Positions 15,991-25,600 of a stretch of 36,652 nucleotides of DNA are shown piece after piece. Location: the NCBI GenBank assembly GCA_023483915.1, contig JAMDEO010000150.1, positions 1-36,652 on the forward strand. The letters run 5' to 3'. Numbering within the stretch: the first letter of the stretch is position 1; every line of letters starts with the position of its first letter. Position numbers and translations under genes: made by a program. The DNA comes from Actinomycetota bacterium (GTDB lineage: Bacteria > Actinomycetota > Thermoleophilia > RBG-16-64-13). A model generated the notes under the pieces. The model did no database searches and was not told the origin of the DNA. It saw only the letters and a list, made by a program, of their open reading frames with translations.

Positions 15991-16621
15991 TGCATCAATG
16001 CCTTTTGATGCCCTCATTTTTGATCTTGATGGCACGCTCTGGGACGCCGCCGCTGCCTCCACATATGGCTGGAACCTCGCACTGGAGAAGCTCGGGCTTT
16101 CTAGCCGGGTGACCGTAGACGACATCCGCTCAGTATCGGGGAAGCCATTCGAGCAGTGCGTTGCGACGCTCCTCCCCGAGCTGCACCCCGCCGATGCCGC
16201 CACCATTGAGCTCCTGGACGGGTTCGAGCGACTGGGTATCGAGAAGTTCGGCGGGGTTCTCTACGACGGGGTAGCCGACGGTTTGGCCAGGCTTGCTGCC
16301 CGCTACCGGCTCTTCGTTGTTAGCAACTGCCCCGACTGGTACCTGGAGGCATTCTTTGGCTTCAGCGGTCTCGGCGAGCATTTTTCTGGCTGGGATTGTC
16401 ACGGGGCCTCGGGTATGGATAAGTCTTCGATGCTTCGCGCCCTTTGCGAGAAATATGGCCTTGAGCGAACGGTGTACGTGAGTGACACTAGAGGGGACCG
16501 ACTTTCTGCAGAGAAGGCAGGCGTTGAATTCGCATTCGTTGGCTATGGTTTTGGAGAGGCAGGGGAAGCGTCACCTGCTTTTGAAAGCTTCGCCGAGCTC
16601 CTGGAAGCGTTCTTGATCTGA
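15980..16621 (+). CDS. HAD-superfamily hydrolase
   Basis: ALIFDLDGTLWD motif I; VVSN motif II; VYVSDTRGDRLSAEKAG motif IV; ATG 15980 or 15998, overlapping the previous stop. Confidence 0.88.
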   Translation: MSLDASMPFDALIFDLDGTLWDAAAASTYGWNLALEKLGLSSRVTVDDIRSVSGKPFEQCVATLLPELHPADAATIELLDGFERLGIEKFGGVLYDGVADGLARLAARYRLFVVSNCPDWYLEAFFGFSGLGEHFSGWDCHGASGMDKSSMLRALCEKYGLERTVYVSDTRGDRLSAEKAGVEFAFVGYGFGEAGEASPAFESFAELLEAFLI

Positions 16622-16634
16622 CCGGAGGCGCGTA

Positions 16635-17489
16635 ATGGCACCGGATGTCGATGTCACAAGGTCAGCACCAACGGATCGCTACATCGATGTGGGAGATGTC
16701 AGAACCCGCTATTGGGCCGAGGGGAAAGGCAAGCCGCTGCTCTTGGTCCACGGCTTCGCCGACTCGGTGGAGACCTGGTCTCATGTCTTTGCCTACTTGG
16801 CCGAACGCTATCGGGTTTTCGCGCTGGATGTGGTTGGCGCGGGCTTGACCGGCAAGCCGGGCGGTCCGATGCCGTTTTCGCGGCTCGCCCAGTTTGTTCG
16901 AGATTTCATGGACGCCCACTCGATCGAGCGGGCGAGCATCATTGGGCAGTCCATGGGCGGAGGGACCGCCCTCAACCTAGCTATCCGGTGGCCGGAGAAG
17001 GTGGACAAGCTGATTCTGGTCGATGCAGCCGGTCTGGGCAAGCAGATGCCCCTTGCTCTCCGCGTCTGTACCTTGCCTGTCCTCGGCTGGCTCATGACCT
17101 TGGGCACTCCCAAGCAAACTCGGTCCTTCCTGCGCAAGTGCGTTTATGATTCCGACGTCATCAGCGACAGCATGGTCAACACCATCTGCGAGCACGCGAA
17201 GGTCCCCAAAGCTCATGCCGCAATGCGCTCCTGGCTCCAAAGCAATGCGGATTTTGGCGGCTGGCGCAAAGACGCCGTGCAGCCGATATTGGGGTCGCTG
17301 GGGTCCATTACAGCTCCCACACTTGTCGTCTGGGGACGCCAGGATTGGGTCATCCCCGTGGCTCATGGCTCTGCGGCCGTACAGGGCATACCCGGGGCGA
17401 AGCTGCACGTTTTCGATCCCTGCGGGCACGTGCCGCAGCTTGAACGACCCGGGGAATTCGCATCACTCGTCACCGAGTTTCTCGGCTGA
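16635..17489 (+). CDS. Alpha/beta-fold hydrolase
   Basis: LLLVHGFADSVETW; IIGQSMGGGTALNLA nucleophile elbow (GQSMGG); VVWGRQDWVIPVAHG; DPCGHVPQLERPGEF. Confidence 0.93.
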   Translation: MAPDVDVTRSAPTDRYIDVGDVRTRYWAEGKGKPLLLVHGFADSVETWSHVFAYLAERYRVFALDVVGAGLTGKPGGPMPFSRLAQFVRDFMDAHSIERASIIGQSMGGGTALNLAIRWPEKVDKLILVDAAGLGKQMPLALRVCTLPVLGWLMTLGTPKQTRSFLRKCVYDSDVISDSMVNTICEHAKVPKAHAAMRSWLQSNADFGGWRKDAVQPILGSLGSITAPTLVVWGRQDWVIPVAHGSAAVQGIPGAKLHVFDPCGHVPQLERPGEFASLVTEFLG

Positions 17490-17593
17490 AGAGTCCACCC
17501 ATTAAGCTCGGAAATTGACGCGGGGGGACCCACGGCGCACCCCGGCCGCCCCGCTGGTACCGCAGTGCACATGTGCGTCTGCTTCGTGCCCGG

Positions 17594-19219
17594 TCATCCC
17601 TCCCGGACCGGCAACTCCTCCGCGACGATAACCGGCACCGGGTCGGCCGAGCTCGCATTCGCCGGCGCGACACCGGACGCGTCGGCGGCCACGCTATGAG
17701 GTCGCCCCCCGCGCACAAAGACGGCGGCCACTACCGCCCCCAGGACCAATGCGGCTCCAGCTACGATTAGAGCCACATGCATGCCCGAGACGAACGAAGA
17801 CTTGAGGCCCTGGGCAAGCGCCTGGAGATTTCCTCCGGCGGGCAGGTTGGCGCCTGCTCCCCCTGCTTGCTCCGCCCCACGACTGACCTGTTCCAGGATG
17901 GTGGCCTTGATTGCGGGCGGGAGCCCCAGTTCGTCAACGAGGCGGCTGACATCGCCGGTGAAGATATGGGTCACGATGGCCCCAAGCAAGGCTATCCCGA
18001 AGACGCCTCCGATCTCGCGACTTGCGCTGGTTGTCGCGGAGGCCATACCGGCCCGCTGAGGCGGCACGGTGCTCATCACAGCCGCAGTCATCGGGGTCAT
18101 GACCATCGCCATCCCGAAGCCTGCCAGCGACAGCAGCGGCCAGATCGCACCGTAGCCGGTGTCCACCTGGACTCGGGTGAACAGGAAGAGGCTGATGGCG
18201 TTAAGGGAAAGTCCCACCGCCATAGGGATCTTCGACCCGATGCGTCCAACTAGGCGCCCGGCGAGCGGCGCGAAAATGATGATCATCAAGGTCATGGGCA
18301 AGGCGCGGACCCCGGCTTGGAGCGGTGTATATCCCTGGATGTTCTGGAAGAAGAGTGTCAGGAAGAAGAACATTCCGAACATGCCAAAGCTGACTATCGC
18401 AGCAGTCGAGGCACCAGCAGTGAAAGTCGCATTGCGGAAGAAGCTCAGTTGGAGCATCGGACTGGAGCTCCTCCGTTCCACAAGGATGAAGAGCGCCCCG
18501 CCGATGGCGGTCACCACAAAGAGAGCGATGATGAGTGGCGATGTCCATCCCCAGTTGTTGGCTTCGATCAGCGCGTAGGTGAGTGCGCCCATCGCGATGA
18601 TCGCGAGGATCTGCCCCGGAACGTCCAGGTGGCGTCCCTCTGGGCTTTTGGACTCCCGCACCGCGAACGCCGAGACGACCAGGGCGACGATTCCGATGGG
18701 AACGTTGAGATAGAAGACGCTCTGCCAGCCGAAGCTATCGACTAGAAGTCCTCCGACCACCGGGCCCATTGCCAGCGCCAAACCAGAGATCCCGGCCCAG
18801 ATACCGATGGCCTGCGCCCGCTCGCGCGGATCCAGGAAGGTGTTGGTAAGAATGGCAAGCGTTCCCGGCATCAACAAAGCCGCGCCAAGTCCTTGTATCC
18901 CTCGGCCGGCAATGAGCACTCCGAGTGACGGAGCGAGAGCACAAAGCAGCGACCCTCCGGTGAAGACCAACAGGCCGACCTGGAAGAACCTCTTGCGTCC
19001 CATGATGTCGCCCAGAGTGCCGCCGGTCAGCATGAGAGTAGCGAAGGTCAGAGTGTAGGCATCGATGATCCACTGCAATCCCGATATGCCTGAGCCGAGA
19101 TCTTGTGAGATTCGAGGTAGTGCGACGTTGACCACTGTATTGTCCAGCATGGCCATGAACAGGGCGAAGCACATCGCGCCCAGCGTGAGCATCTTGGTTC
19201 TGCGATCTATCGGAAACAC
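17594..19219 (-). CDS. MFS transporter, DHA2/EmrB-QacA type
   Basis: MLDNTVVNVALPRISQDLGSGISGLQWIIDAYTLTFATLMLTGGTLGDIMGRKRFFQVGLLVFTGGSLLCALAPS; 14-TM pattern. Confidence 0.95.
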   Translation of the reverse strand: MFPIDRRTKMLTLGAMCFALFMAMLDNTVVNVALPRISQDLGSGISGLQWIIDAYTLTFATLMLTGGTLGDIMGRKRFFQVGLLVFTGGSLLCALAPSLGVLIAGRGIQGLGAALLMPGTLAILTNTFLDPRERAQAIGIWAGISGLALAMGPVVGGLLVDSFGWQSVFYLNVPIGIVALVVSAFAVRESKSPEGRHLDVPGQILAIIAMGALTYALIEANNWGWTSPLIIALFVVTAIGGALFILVERRSSSPMLQLSFFRNATFTAGASTAAIVSFGMFGMFFFLTLFFQNIQGYTPLQAGVRALPMTLMIIIFAPLAGRLVGRIGSKIPMAVGLSLNAISLFLFTRVQVDTGYGAIWPLLSLAGFGMAMVMTPMTAAVMSTVPPQRAGMASATTSASREIGGVFGIALLGAIVTHIFTGDVSRLVDELGLPPAIKATILEQVSRGAEQAGGAGANLPAGGNLQALAQGLKSSFVSGMHVALIVAGAALVLGAVVAAVFVRGGRPHSVAADASGVAPANASSADPVPVIVAEELPVREG

Positions 19220-19243
19220 CCGGTCTCCCTTCTCGACACGCGT

Positions 19244-19930
19244 CTAGACGCCGAATTTGGCGGACTTCAGACCTTCTATATATGTCTGCAAGACAGCTTG
19301 GTGATAGGCGCGAAGTTTTTCTCCCAGTTCCGGAGGCTGACGCTGCTCGAAGCCGGCCAATCCTTCCACGAGCGCCCAGGCTCCGAACGCCGCAAAACGG
19401 ATGTCCTCCTCCGAAGCCAGTTCGAACATCCCGCTGTCAGCCCCGTCCTTGAAGATCCCGAAGACGATCTCCAACAGTTGTTGGTGCCCAGGTGAAGATT
19501 TGACGGTTTCGATGGAGTCGTGGAGAAGGAACAGCGTGGTGTCATGAGGCTTGTTCCGAGCGAAGTCCAGGTAGGCCATACCGAGCTCCACCGCCCTCTC
19601 GTCCGGCGGCAGACCTCGGGGTACCGCTTTGAGCCTTTCCGCGAGGGAGGAAACAGCCCTTTCGGCGAGAGCGTGGATAAGGTCGTCTCGATGGTCGAAA
19701 TACCGGTATATCGCGGTAGGGCAAAAACCTGTCCGCCGTGCAACCTCTCGTAGAGATAGATTGCCCAAACCTCGCTCGGCGAGGATCTCCCGCGCGGTTT
19801 GGAGGATCTCATCCTCTGTCTCGATTCGCCTCCGCTCCCGCCGGCTCAGTGCAGGTTCACCGCTTCGACGCTTGGGAGAGTGATAAGGATGATGAACGGG
19901 CACAGGCCTGCCCCTCCAGATGTTTCCGAC
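19244..19930 (-). CDS. TetR-family transcriptional regulator
   Basis: ILQTAREILAERGLGNLSLREVARRTGFCPTAIYRYFDHRDDLIHALAERA HTH; start uncertain (GTG 19930 or 19903 proposed; ORF open to 20140 but that overlaps the cydA upstream region). Confidence 0.9.
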   Translation of the reverse strand, partial: VGNIWRGRPVPVHHPYHSPKRRSGEPALSRRERRRIETEDEILQTAREILAERGLGNLSLREVARRTGFCPTAIYRYFDHRDDLIHALAERAVSSLAERLKAVPRGLPPDERAVELGMAYLDFARNKPHDTTLFLLHDSIETVKSSPGHQQLLEIVFGIFKDGADSGMFELASEEDIRFAAFGAWALVEGLAGFEQRQPPELGEKLRAYHQAVLQTYIEGLKSAKFGV

Positions 19931-20163
19931 AGTGGCGCCGGCTTTCCAGGCCAACCCAGCGAGAACTTCGAATCGCAAAGTGAACGCTGCTAACTTTAGC
20001 GCACACCGCTCGCATATGTCAAATGGATTTACCTCAAGACGTCCCAGGGCGACCGGGTCTGAGCGTTTCGTTTCCACCCGCGGCGGGTAGGCGAGAAATA
20101 GCCGGAGTGTCTCCATTGCGAGCGCAGCCGGACAATTCACCCGCAGGTCCGGAGGGCGCGAGT

Positions 20164-21681
20164 TTGACGACTGCCGTCTTGTTGTCGAGGGTGCAGTTTG
20201 CCTTCACCATCGGCTATCACTTCTTGTATGTCCCTATCAGCCTCGGCCTAGGGCTGATTCTGGTTCTCGCCGCGCGGCGGTACCGGCGAAGCGGAATGGA
20301 GCTAGACAGGGCGGCCGCCGATTTCTGGACCAAGCTCTTCGCTGCTACGTTTGCCGTAGGCGTCGCCTCAGGTCTGACAATGGAGTTCGCTTTCGGCACC
20401 AACTGGGCCACATATTCCCGGTTCGTCGGCAACATCTTCGGAGCCCCACTCGCCGTCGAAGGCCTTTTCTCATTCTTCATCGAATCGACGTTTCTCGGCA
20501 TCGTTCTCTTCGGGAAACGAAAGGTGAGCACCCGGATGTACTACGTCTCGACGTGGTTGGTGTTCGGCGCCGCCGCCTTCTCCGCGTTCTGGATCCTGGT
20601 TGCTAATTCGTGGATGCACACTCCCGCCGGGTACACTGTCGAGGGCGGACGTGCCGTCCTGACGAACATCTGGGCTGCTATCTTCACCAAGTCCCTTGCG
20701 CCGCGGTTTGTGCATACCCTTAACGCGACCTTCATCACCGGCAGTTTCGTTGCTGCCGCCATCGCGGCGCACTACCTGCTCAAGCGGAAACACCAGGACT
20801 TCGCCAAAAGGGCACTGACAACTGCCCTCATCGTGGGGGTGCTTTCGTCGGTCGCGCAACCCTTCATCGGACACTGGCACGCCATAGAGGTGGAAGCCGA
20901 CCAACCCATCAAGCTAGCGGCCTGGGAAGCAATCTACGAGACCCAATCGCATGCTCCCTTGAGTATCTACGGATGGGTAGATGAGACTGGGCAGCGGCCT
21001 GTGAGTATCGCCATACCGGACGGTCTCAGTCTGCTTTTGGGCCTTCACCCCGGGAAGGTCATCCAGGGCTTGAACTCTGTTCCGGCGTCGGACCGTCCTC
21101 CTGTCCAAGTTCTGTTTCAAACCTGGCATCTCATGATAGGCGTTGGAATACTGCTGGCTCTGATCATGTTGGGCGGTATCTATCTACTCATGCGTAAGAG
21201 GCTCGAGTATTCGCTTGGCTATCTCAAATTGTTGAAGTACGCCATGCCACTGCCTATCCTGGCCAGCATCCTGGGTTGGATGACCACCGAGATCGGGCGG
21301 CAGCCCTGGATCGTCCAAGGTGAGCTTCGAACGGCCGACGCGGTCTCGTCCACGGTTTCAGCCGGGGAAGTCGCCACGACCCTGTCCATCTTCGTGGTTA
21401 TCTACACGGTTCTCTTTTTTGTATGGCTTCGAGTAGTGAGGGCGATCGTTCGCCATGGGCCGGAAGTCGCCCCCGAAGCCGGGCCTGCCGAGGAAGGGGA
21501 ACGCCTGTTGGCGTCCTTGAGATTGAAACTGACCTCGGTTCTGGGACCCAGCGGGCCGCGGCGGCTTGACCAGATAATCAAGTCGCGGAAAGGCGGGGAC
21601 GTCTCGGGGGGATATCACGAGTCGGGCGCCGGGCATTCTCCGGACCGCGGGCATGCTTCGGACGGAGGGGCGCGGCCATGA
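20164..21681 (+). CDS. cydA: Cytochrome bd ubiquinol oxidase subunit I
   Basis: VQFAFTIGYHFLYVPIS (H19-type), EGLFSFFIESTFLG, FVHTLNATFITGSF (H186-type), HLMIGVG (M393-type), TTEIGRQPWIVQGELRTADAVS; TTG 20164 preceded by GGAGGG. Confidence 0.96.
   Translation: MTTAVLLSRVQFAFTIGYHFLYVPISLGLGLILVLAARRYRRSGMELDRAAADFWTKLFAATFAVGVASGLTMEFAFGTNWATYSRFVGNIFGAPLAVEGLFSFFIESTFLGIVLFGKRKVSTRMYYVSTWLVFGAAAFSAFWILVANSWMHTPAGYTVEGGRAVLTNIWAAIFTKSLAPRFVHTLNATFITGSFVAAAIAAHYLLKRKHQDFAKRALTTALIVGVLSSVAQPFIGHWHAIEVEADQPIKLAAWEAIYETQSHAPLSIYGWVDETGQRPVSIAIPDGLSLLLGLHPGKVIQGLNSVPASDRPPVQVLFQTWHLMIGVGILLALIMLGGIYLLMRKRLEYSLGYLKLLKYAMPLPILASILGWMTTEIGRQPWIVQGELRTADAVSSTVSAGEVATTLSIFVVIYTVLFFVWLRVVRAIVRHGPEVAPEAGPAEEGERLLASLRLKLTSVLGPSGPRRLDQIIKSRKGGDVSGGYHESGAGHSPDRGHASDGGARP
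21631..21666 (+). repeat. Two 18-nt in-frame units in the CydA C-terminal tail
   Basis: gggcattctccggaccgc / gggcatgcttcggacgga encoding GHSPDR / GHASDG, preceded by degenerate GYHESGA. Confidence 0.55.
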
Positions 21682-22691
21682 GCGGCCTGCAAACGACTTG
21701 GTTCGTCATCGGGGCGGCACTTGTCGCGGTGTATGCGGTTCTCGATGGGTTTGACCTGGGAATCGGAATCCTGTCCCCAATACTGGCACGCGAGGATGAA
21801 CAGAGAGCGATGCTCCGGCACACTGTCAGCCCTGTCTGGGACAGCAACGAGGTTTGGCTGATCATTATCGGGGGCGTTCTCTTTGCGGCGTTTCCGGGGG
21901 CTTATGCGACCATCCTCAGCGGCTTCTATCTGGTGTTCATGCTGGTCTTTTTCGGTCTCATCGCGCGGGCGACGGCGCTCGGCCTGCACTATGGATCCGT
22001 CGCACCCTCAAGACGCTGGCGCACCGCGTTCTGGGCTGGCTCGGTCATCCCTAGCTTCTTGCTCGGCATCACCGTCGGCAACTTGGTTCGGGGTGTCGGC
22101 CTGACGTCGTCAGGCGATTTCTCAGGAAGTCTGGTATCACTTTTCAACCCGTTCTCCATCGGCATGGGTATCTTGGCCCTGGCTCTCTTTGCCAACCAGG
22201 GTGCCGCCTGGGCGTCTCTCAAGAGCACGGGGGAATTACACGTCCGGTCTGTCAGAGTGCGCCGTGCGACCGGATGGGCACTGCTTGCCCTCTTCGTCCT
22301 CATGACTGCATACGCGGCGGGGATGACAGGCACACATGCCGCGAATATGGTCAGGCGGCCGCTTGGGTGGGTGGTTGTCCTCCTAGCTTTGGCTGGAATC
22401 GCATGTCAACAGTTCTTTGCGCTGCGAGGCGATGACCGGGGTGCGTTTGCCGGGGCCAGTGCTGCCATGGTTGGTTTCGTCGGAATCTGGGCAGTGGGAT
22501 CCTATCCCGTCATCGTGCCTGCACTTGACGGCGGGGCCGCGTTGACGGCCGCAAGCGCCTCCGCAGGTTCCGGCACTCTCAAAGTGATGGTGGTGGTTGC
22601 GGCCCTCGGGATCCCGGTGGCGGCAGCCTCTGCGCTGGTCGTCTATCGCGTGTTCCGCGGCCGCGTGGACGGAAACCCCCGAGGCGAGTAG
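21678..22691 (+). CDS. cydB: Cytochrome bd ubiquinol oxidase subunit II
   Basis: WFVIGAALVAVYAVLDGFDLGIGIL, PVWDSNEVWLIIIGGVLFAAFPGAYATILSGFYL; ATGA overlap with cydA. Confidence 0.96.
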   Translation: MSGLQTTWFVIGAALVAVYAVLDGFDLGIGILSPILAREDEQRAMLRHTVSPVWDSNEVWLIIIGGVLFAAFPGAYATILSGFYLVFMLVFFGLIARATALGLHYGSVAPSRRWRTAFWAGSVIPSFLLGITVGNLVRGVGLTSSGDFSGSLVSLFNPFSIGMGILALALFANQGAAWASLKSTGELHVRSVRVRRATGWALLALFVLMTAYAAGMTGTHAANMVRRPLGWVVVLLALAGIACQQFFALRGDDRGAFAGASAAMVGFVGIWAVGSYPVIVPALDGGAALTAASASAGSGTLKVMVVVAALGIPVAAASALVVYRVFRGRVDGNPRGE

Positions 22692-25600
22692 ATGGGACCA
22701 GGCATGGCCGGTGAGGAGTACTATCGCGATCGCTGGCATCATGACAAGGTCGTCCGCTCCACTCACGGCGTGAATTGCGGCGGGTCATGCTCATGGGACA
22801 TATTTGTCCGCGACGGACTCATCACGGGGGAACAACCGGCGGGGGACTATCCCCAGACGGGGCCCGGTTGTCCCGATTACGAGCCCCGTGGCTGCCCGCG
22901 CGGAGCGGTCTCGTCCTCCTATTCCTACAACAGCGGAAGGATAAAGCACCCCTATGCCCGCGGTGTGCTTCTGGAACTCTGGCGCCGGGCTAGGCAGACC
23001 TACGACGACCCGGTGGAGGCCTGGGCGAGCATTGCCCGAGATCCCGGGAAAACTGCCCTCTATGTCGCCTCGCGGGGCCATGGCGGGTTCGTCAGGATTT
23101 CGTGGGACGAAGCCTTGGAAATCTGCGCGGCTGCGCACGTATTCACCATCAAAGAATACGGTCCCGATCGAGTGGCCGGTTTCAGTCCCGCCCCGGCGGC
23201 GTCCATCGTGTCGCAAGCAGCGGGGTCACGCTACCTCTCCCTTACCGGGGGTGCCCAGCTCTCCTACTACGACTGGCATGGAGATTTGCCCCCGGCTTTC
23301 CCTCAAGCTTTCGGAGACCAAACCGACTCACCGGAATCCGCCGACTGGTGGAATGCCGGTTTCCTGATGCTCTGGGGGACAAACCTCCCTCAGACGCGAA
23401 CCCCCGATGCCCACTTCATGGTCGAGGCGCGTTACAAAGGGCAAAAAGTAGTGGCAGTCTCGCCCGACTATGCTGAGCACGTGAGGTTCGCCGACCGTTG
23501 GTTGCAGGTGCGCCCCGGCCAAGACGCCGCGCTGGCAATGGCAATGGGACACGTGATATTCAAGGAGTTCTTTGTGGATCGCCAGGTGCCGTACTTCGTG
23601 GAGTACGTACGCACATACACGGATATGCCATTCCTGGTGTCCTTGGCCGAACACGGAGGCCATCACGTTCCCGACCGTTTCCTCACTGCGGCAGATCTCG
23701 GCGACCAGAAGGCCGAAGCTATCTGGATGCCGTTGGTCTTCGATGAGCGGACTTCACAGCCGTCGGCACCCAATGGGACACAGGGCTTTCGCTGGGCTGA
23801 GGCCGGAGAGGGGCGATGGAACCTCGATCTGGGTGACATAAGCCCGGCATTGAGTCTTCTCGGGCTCTCAGACAAGCAAGTGGACCTGGCGCTGCCGCGT
23901 TTTGACGCGGAGACCCCCGTCATCATGCATCGTTCGGTTCCCGCGTTGAAGATCAAAGGACACTTGGTCACTACCGTGTTCGACCTGCTGCTTGCGCAGT
24001 GTGGCGTCCAGCGGGGCGAGACGCTTGGTGAGTGGCCGCGGGGATATGACGACAGCCACGAGCCTTTCACCCCGGCGTGGCAAGAGCGGTTGACAGGAAT
24101 TTCCGGCGCGGCGGTCGCCGCGACTGCACGGGAGTTCGCTCGAAATGCAGAGCTCACGCGTGGCCGCTCGATGATCGCGACGGGCGCAGGGCTAAGTCAC
24201 TGGCATCACTCTGACCTGGCTTACCGGGCGATCACCACTGTCCTTGCGGCCTGCGGTTGTATCGGGCGCAATGGAGGCGGGCTCGCTCACTACAGTAGTC
24301 AACAGAAGGTCGCGCCGCTAGCCGGGTGGGCCATGGTATCGACGGCCCGCGACTGGGTAAGCGCAGCACGGCAGGTCTCGGCCACCACGTGGTTCTACCT
24401 TGCCTCGGATCAGTGGCGCTATGAGACTCGCATGGCGGGCGAAGATGAGTCGCCCTTAGCCAAAGGGCTTTTGAAAGACTTGGCGCCTGCCGACGCGTTG
24501 GTCAAGGCCGCTCGGTTGGGGTGGCAGGTACCTCAGCCGGCGTTCGATAGGAATCCCCTCAAGCTTGCTACCGATGCGGCTGCCGCCTATCGGGAGGGGA
24601 TGTACCTAAACGACTACTTGGCGGGTCAGCTCAGGGACGGAAGGCTTAGGTCGGCAGCCGAGGATCCGGACGGCCCCCCAAACTGGCCCAGGGTCCTGTT
24701 CGTCTGGCGGGCCGACCTGCTTGGAAACTCAGCCCAGGGTCACGGATATTTGCTGCGCCACCTGTTGGGCGCCGGGGAGGATGGTCTCTCCGCTGAAGAG
24801 GCTCCTGAGGGTCGACGCCCACGCGACGTGGTGTGGAGAGAATCCGCACCGGTGGGCAAGCTTGATCTGCTTGTCGATCTCGATTTCAGGCTGACCACGA
24901 CCGCCGCGTTCGCGGACATCCTTCTTCCGGCAGCGGGCTGGTATGAAAAGTGTGACCTCTGCAGCACCGACATGCATCCCTTCATCAATTGTCTCAATGC
25001 CGTCATCGCTCCGCCTTGGGAGGCAAGGACCGATTGGGACGCCTTCCGCGAGCTGGCCCGTAAGTTTTCACGCCTGGCCGAATCACATCTGGGCATCCTG
25101 GAGGACCTGGTTGCGATGGCCCTGGGGAGGGACACGCCTGCGGAGGCCTCCCAGCCTCTGGGGCGAGTGCGCGATTGGCACGACAGCGGCGCGGCGGCAA
25201 TTCCGGGACAAACGATGCCACATGTTGTGGTGGTGAGACGCGACTTTCCGGCAGTCTACAGCATGTACACCACCCTGGGCCCAAGAGCAGACGACGTGGG
25301 TTGCAGCGCGAAGGGCTTGGGCTGGGACGTGGTACCGGAGGTGGAAATGCTGCGCACCATCACCGGAACCGCAGGTGGGGGAGCGGGTGCCGGCCGGCCG
25401 CTGCTCGAGGACGACCGGCAGGTCATAGAGGCCATTCTTGCGCTATCTGGTTCAACCAACAGACGGGCAGCTTTCGCCGGGTTTGAAGCCCTCGGCAAGA
25501 GGGTGGGGCGAGACTCGTGCGACCGGGCCTGCGGTGATCCCGGTCAGCGGATCACCTGGGCAGACGTCCAGGCTCGTCCCCAAAGAGTGTACGGGAGCGC

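Noticed and set aside
17567-17576. GCACATGTGC palindrome between the alpha/beta hydrolase and MFS genes
   Set aside because: Short palindrome in a convergent intergenic region, expected by chance; no further support.
20164-22691. CydAB as a cyanide-insensitive or non-haem degenerate variant acting only as a quinol module for NarGH
   Set aside because: Haem ligand and proton-path residues (His19-, His186-, Met393-type, Glu99/Glu107, GRQPW Glu) appear intact, so it should be a working oxidase; cyanide sensitivity cannot be judged from sequence alone.
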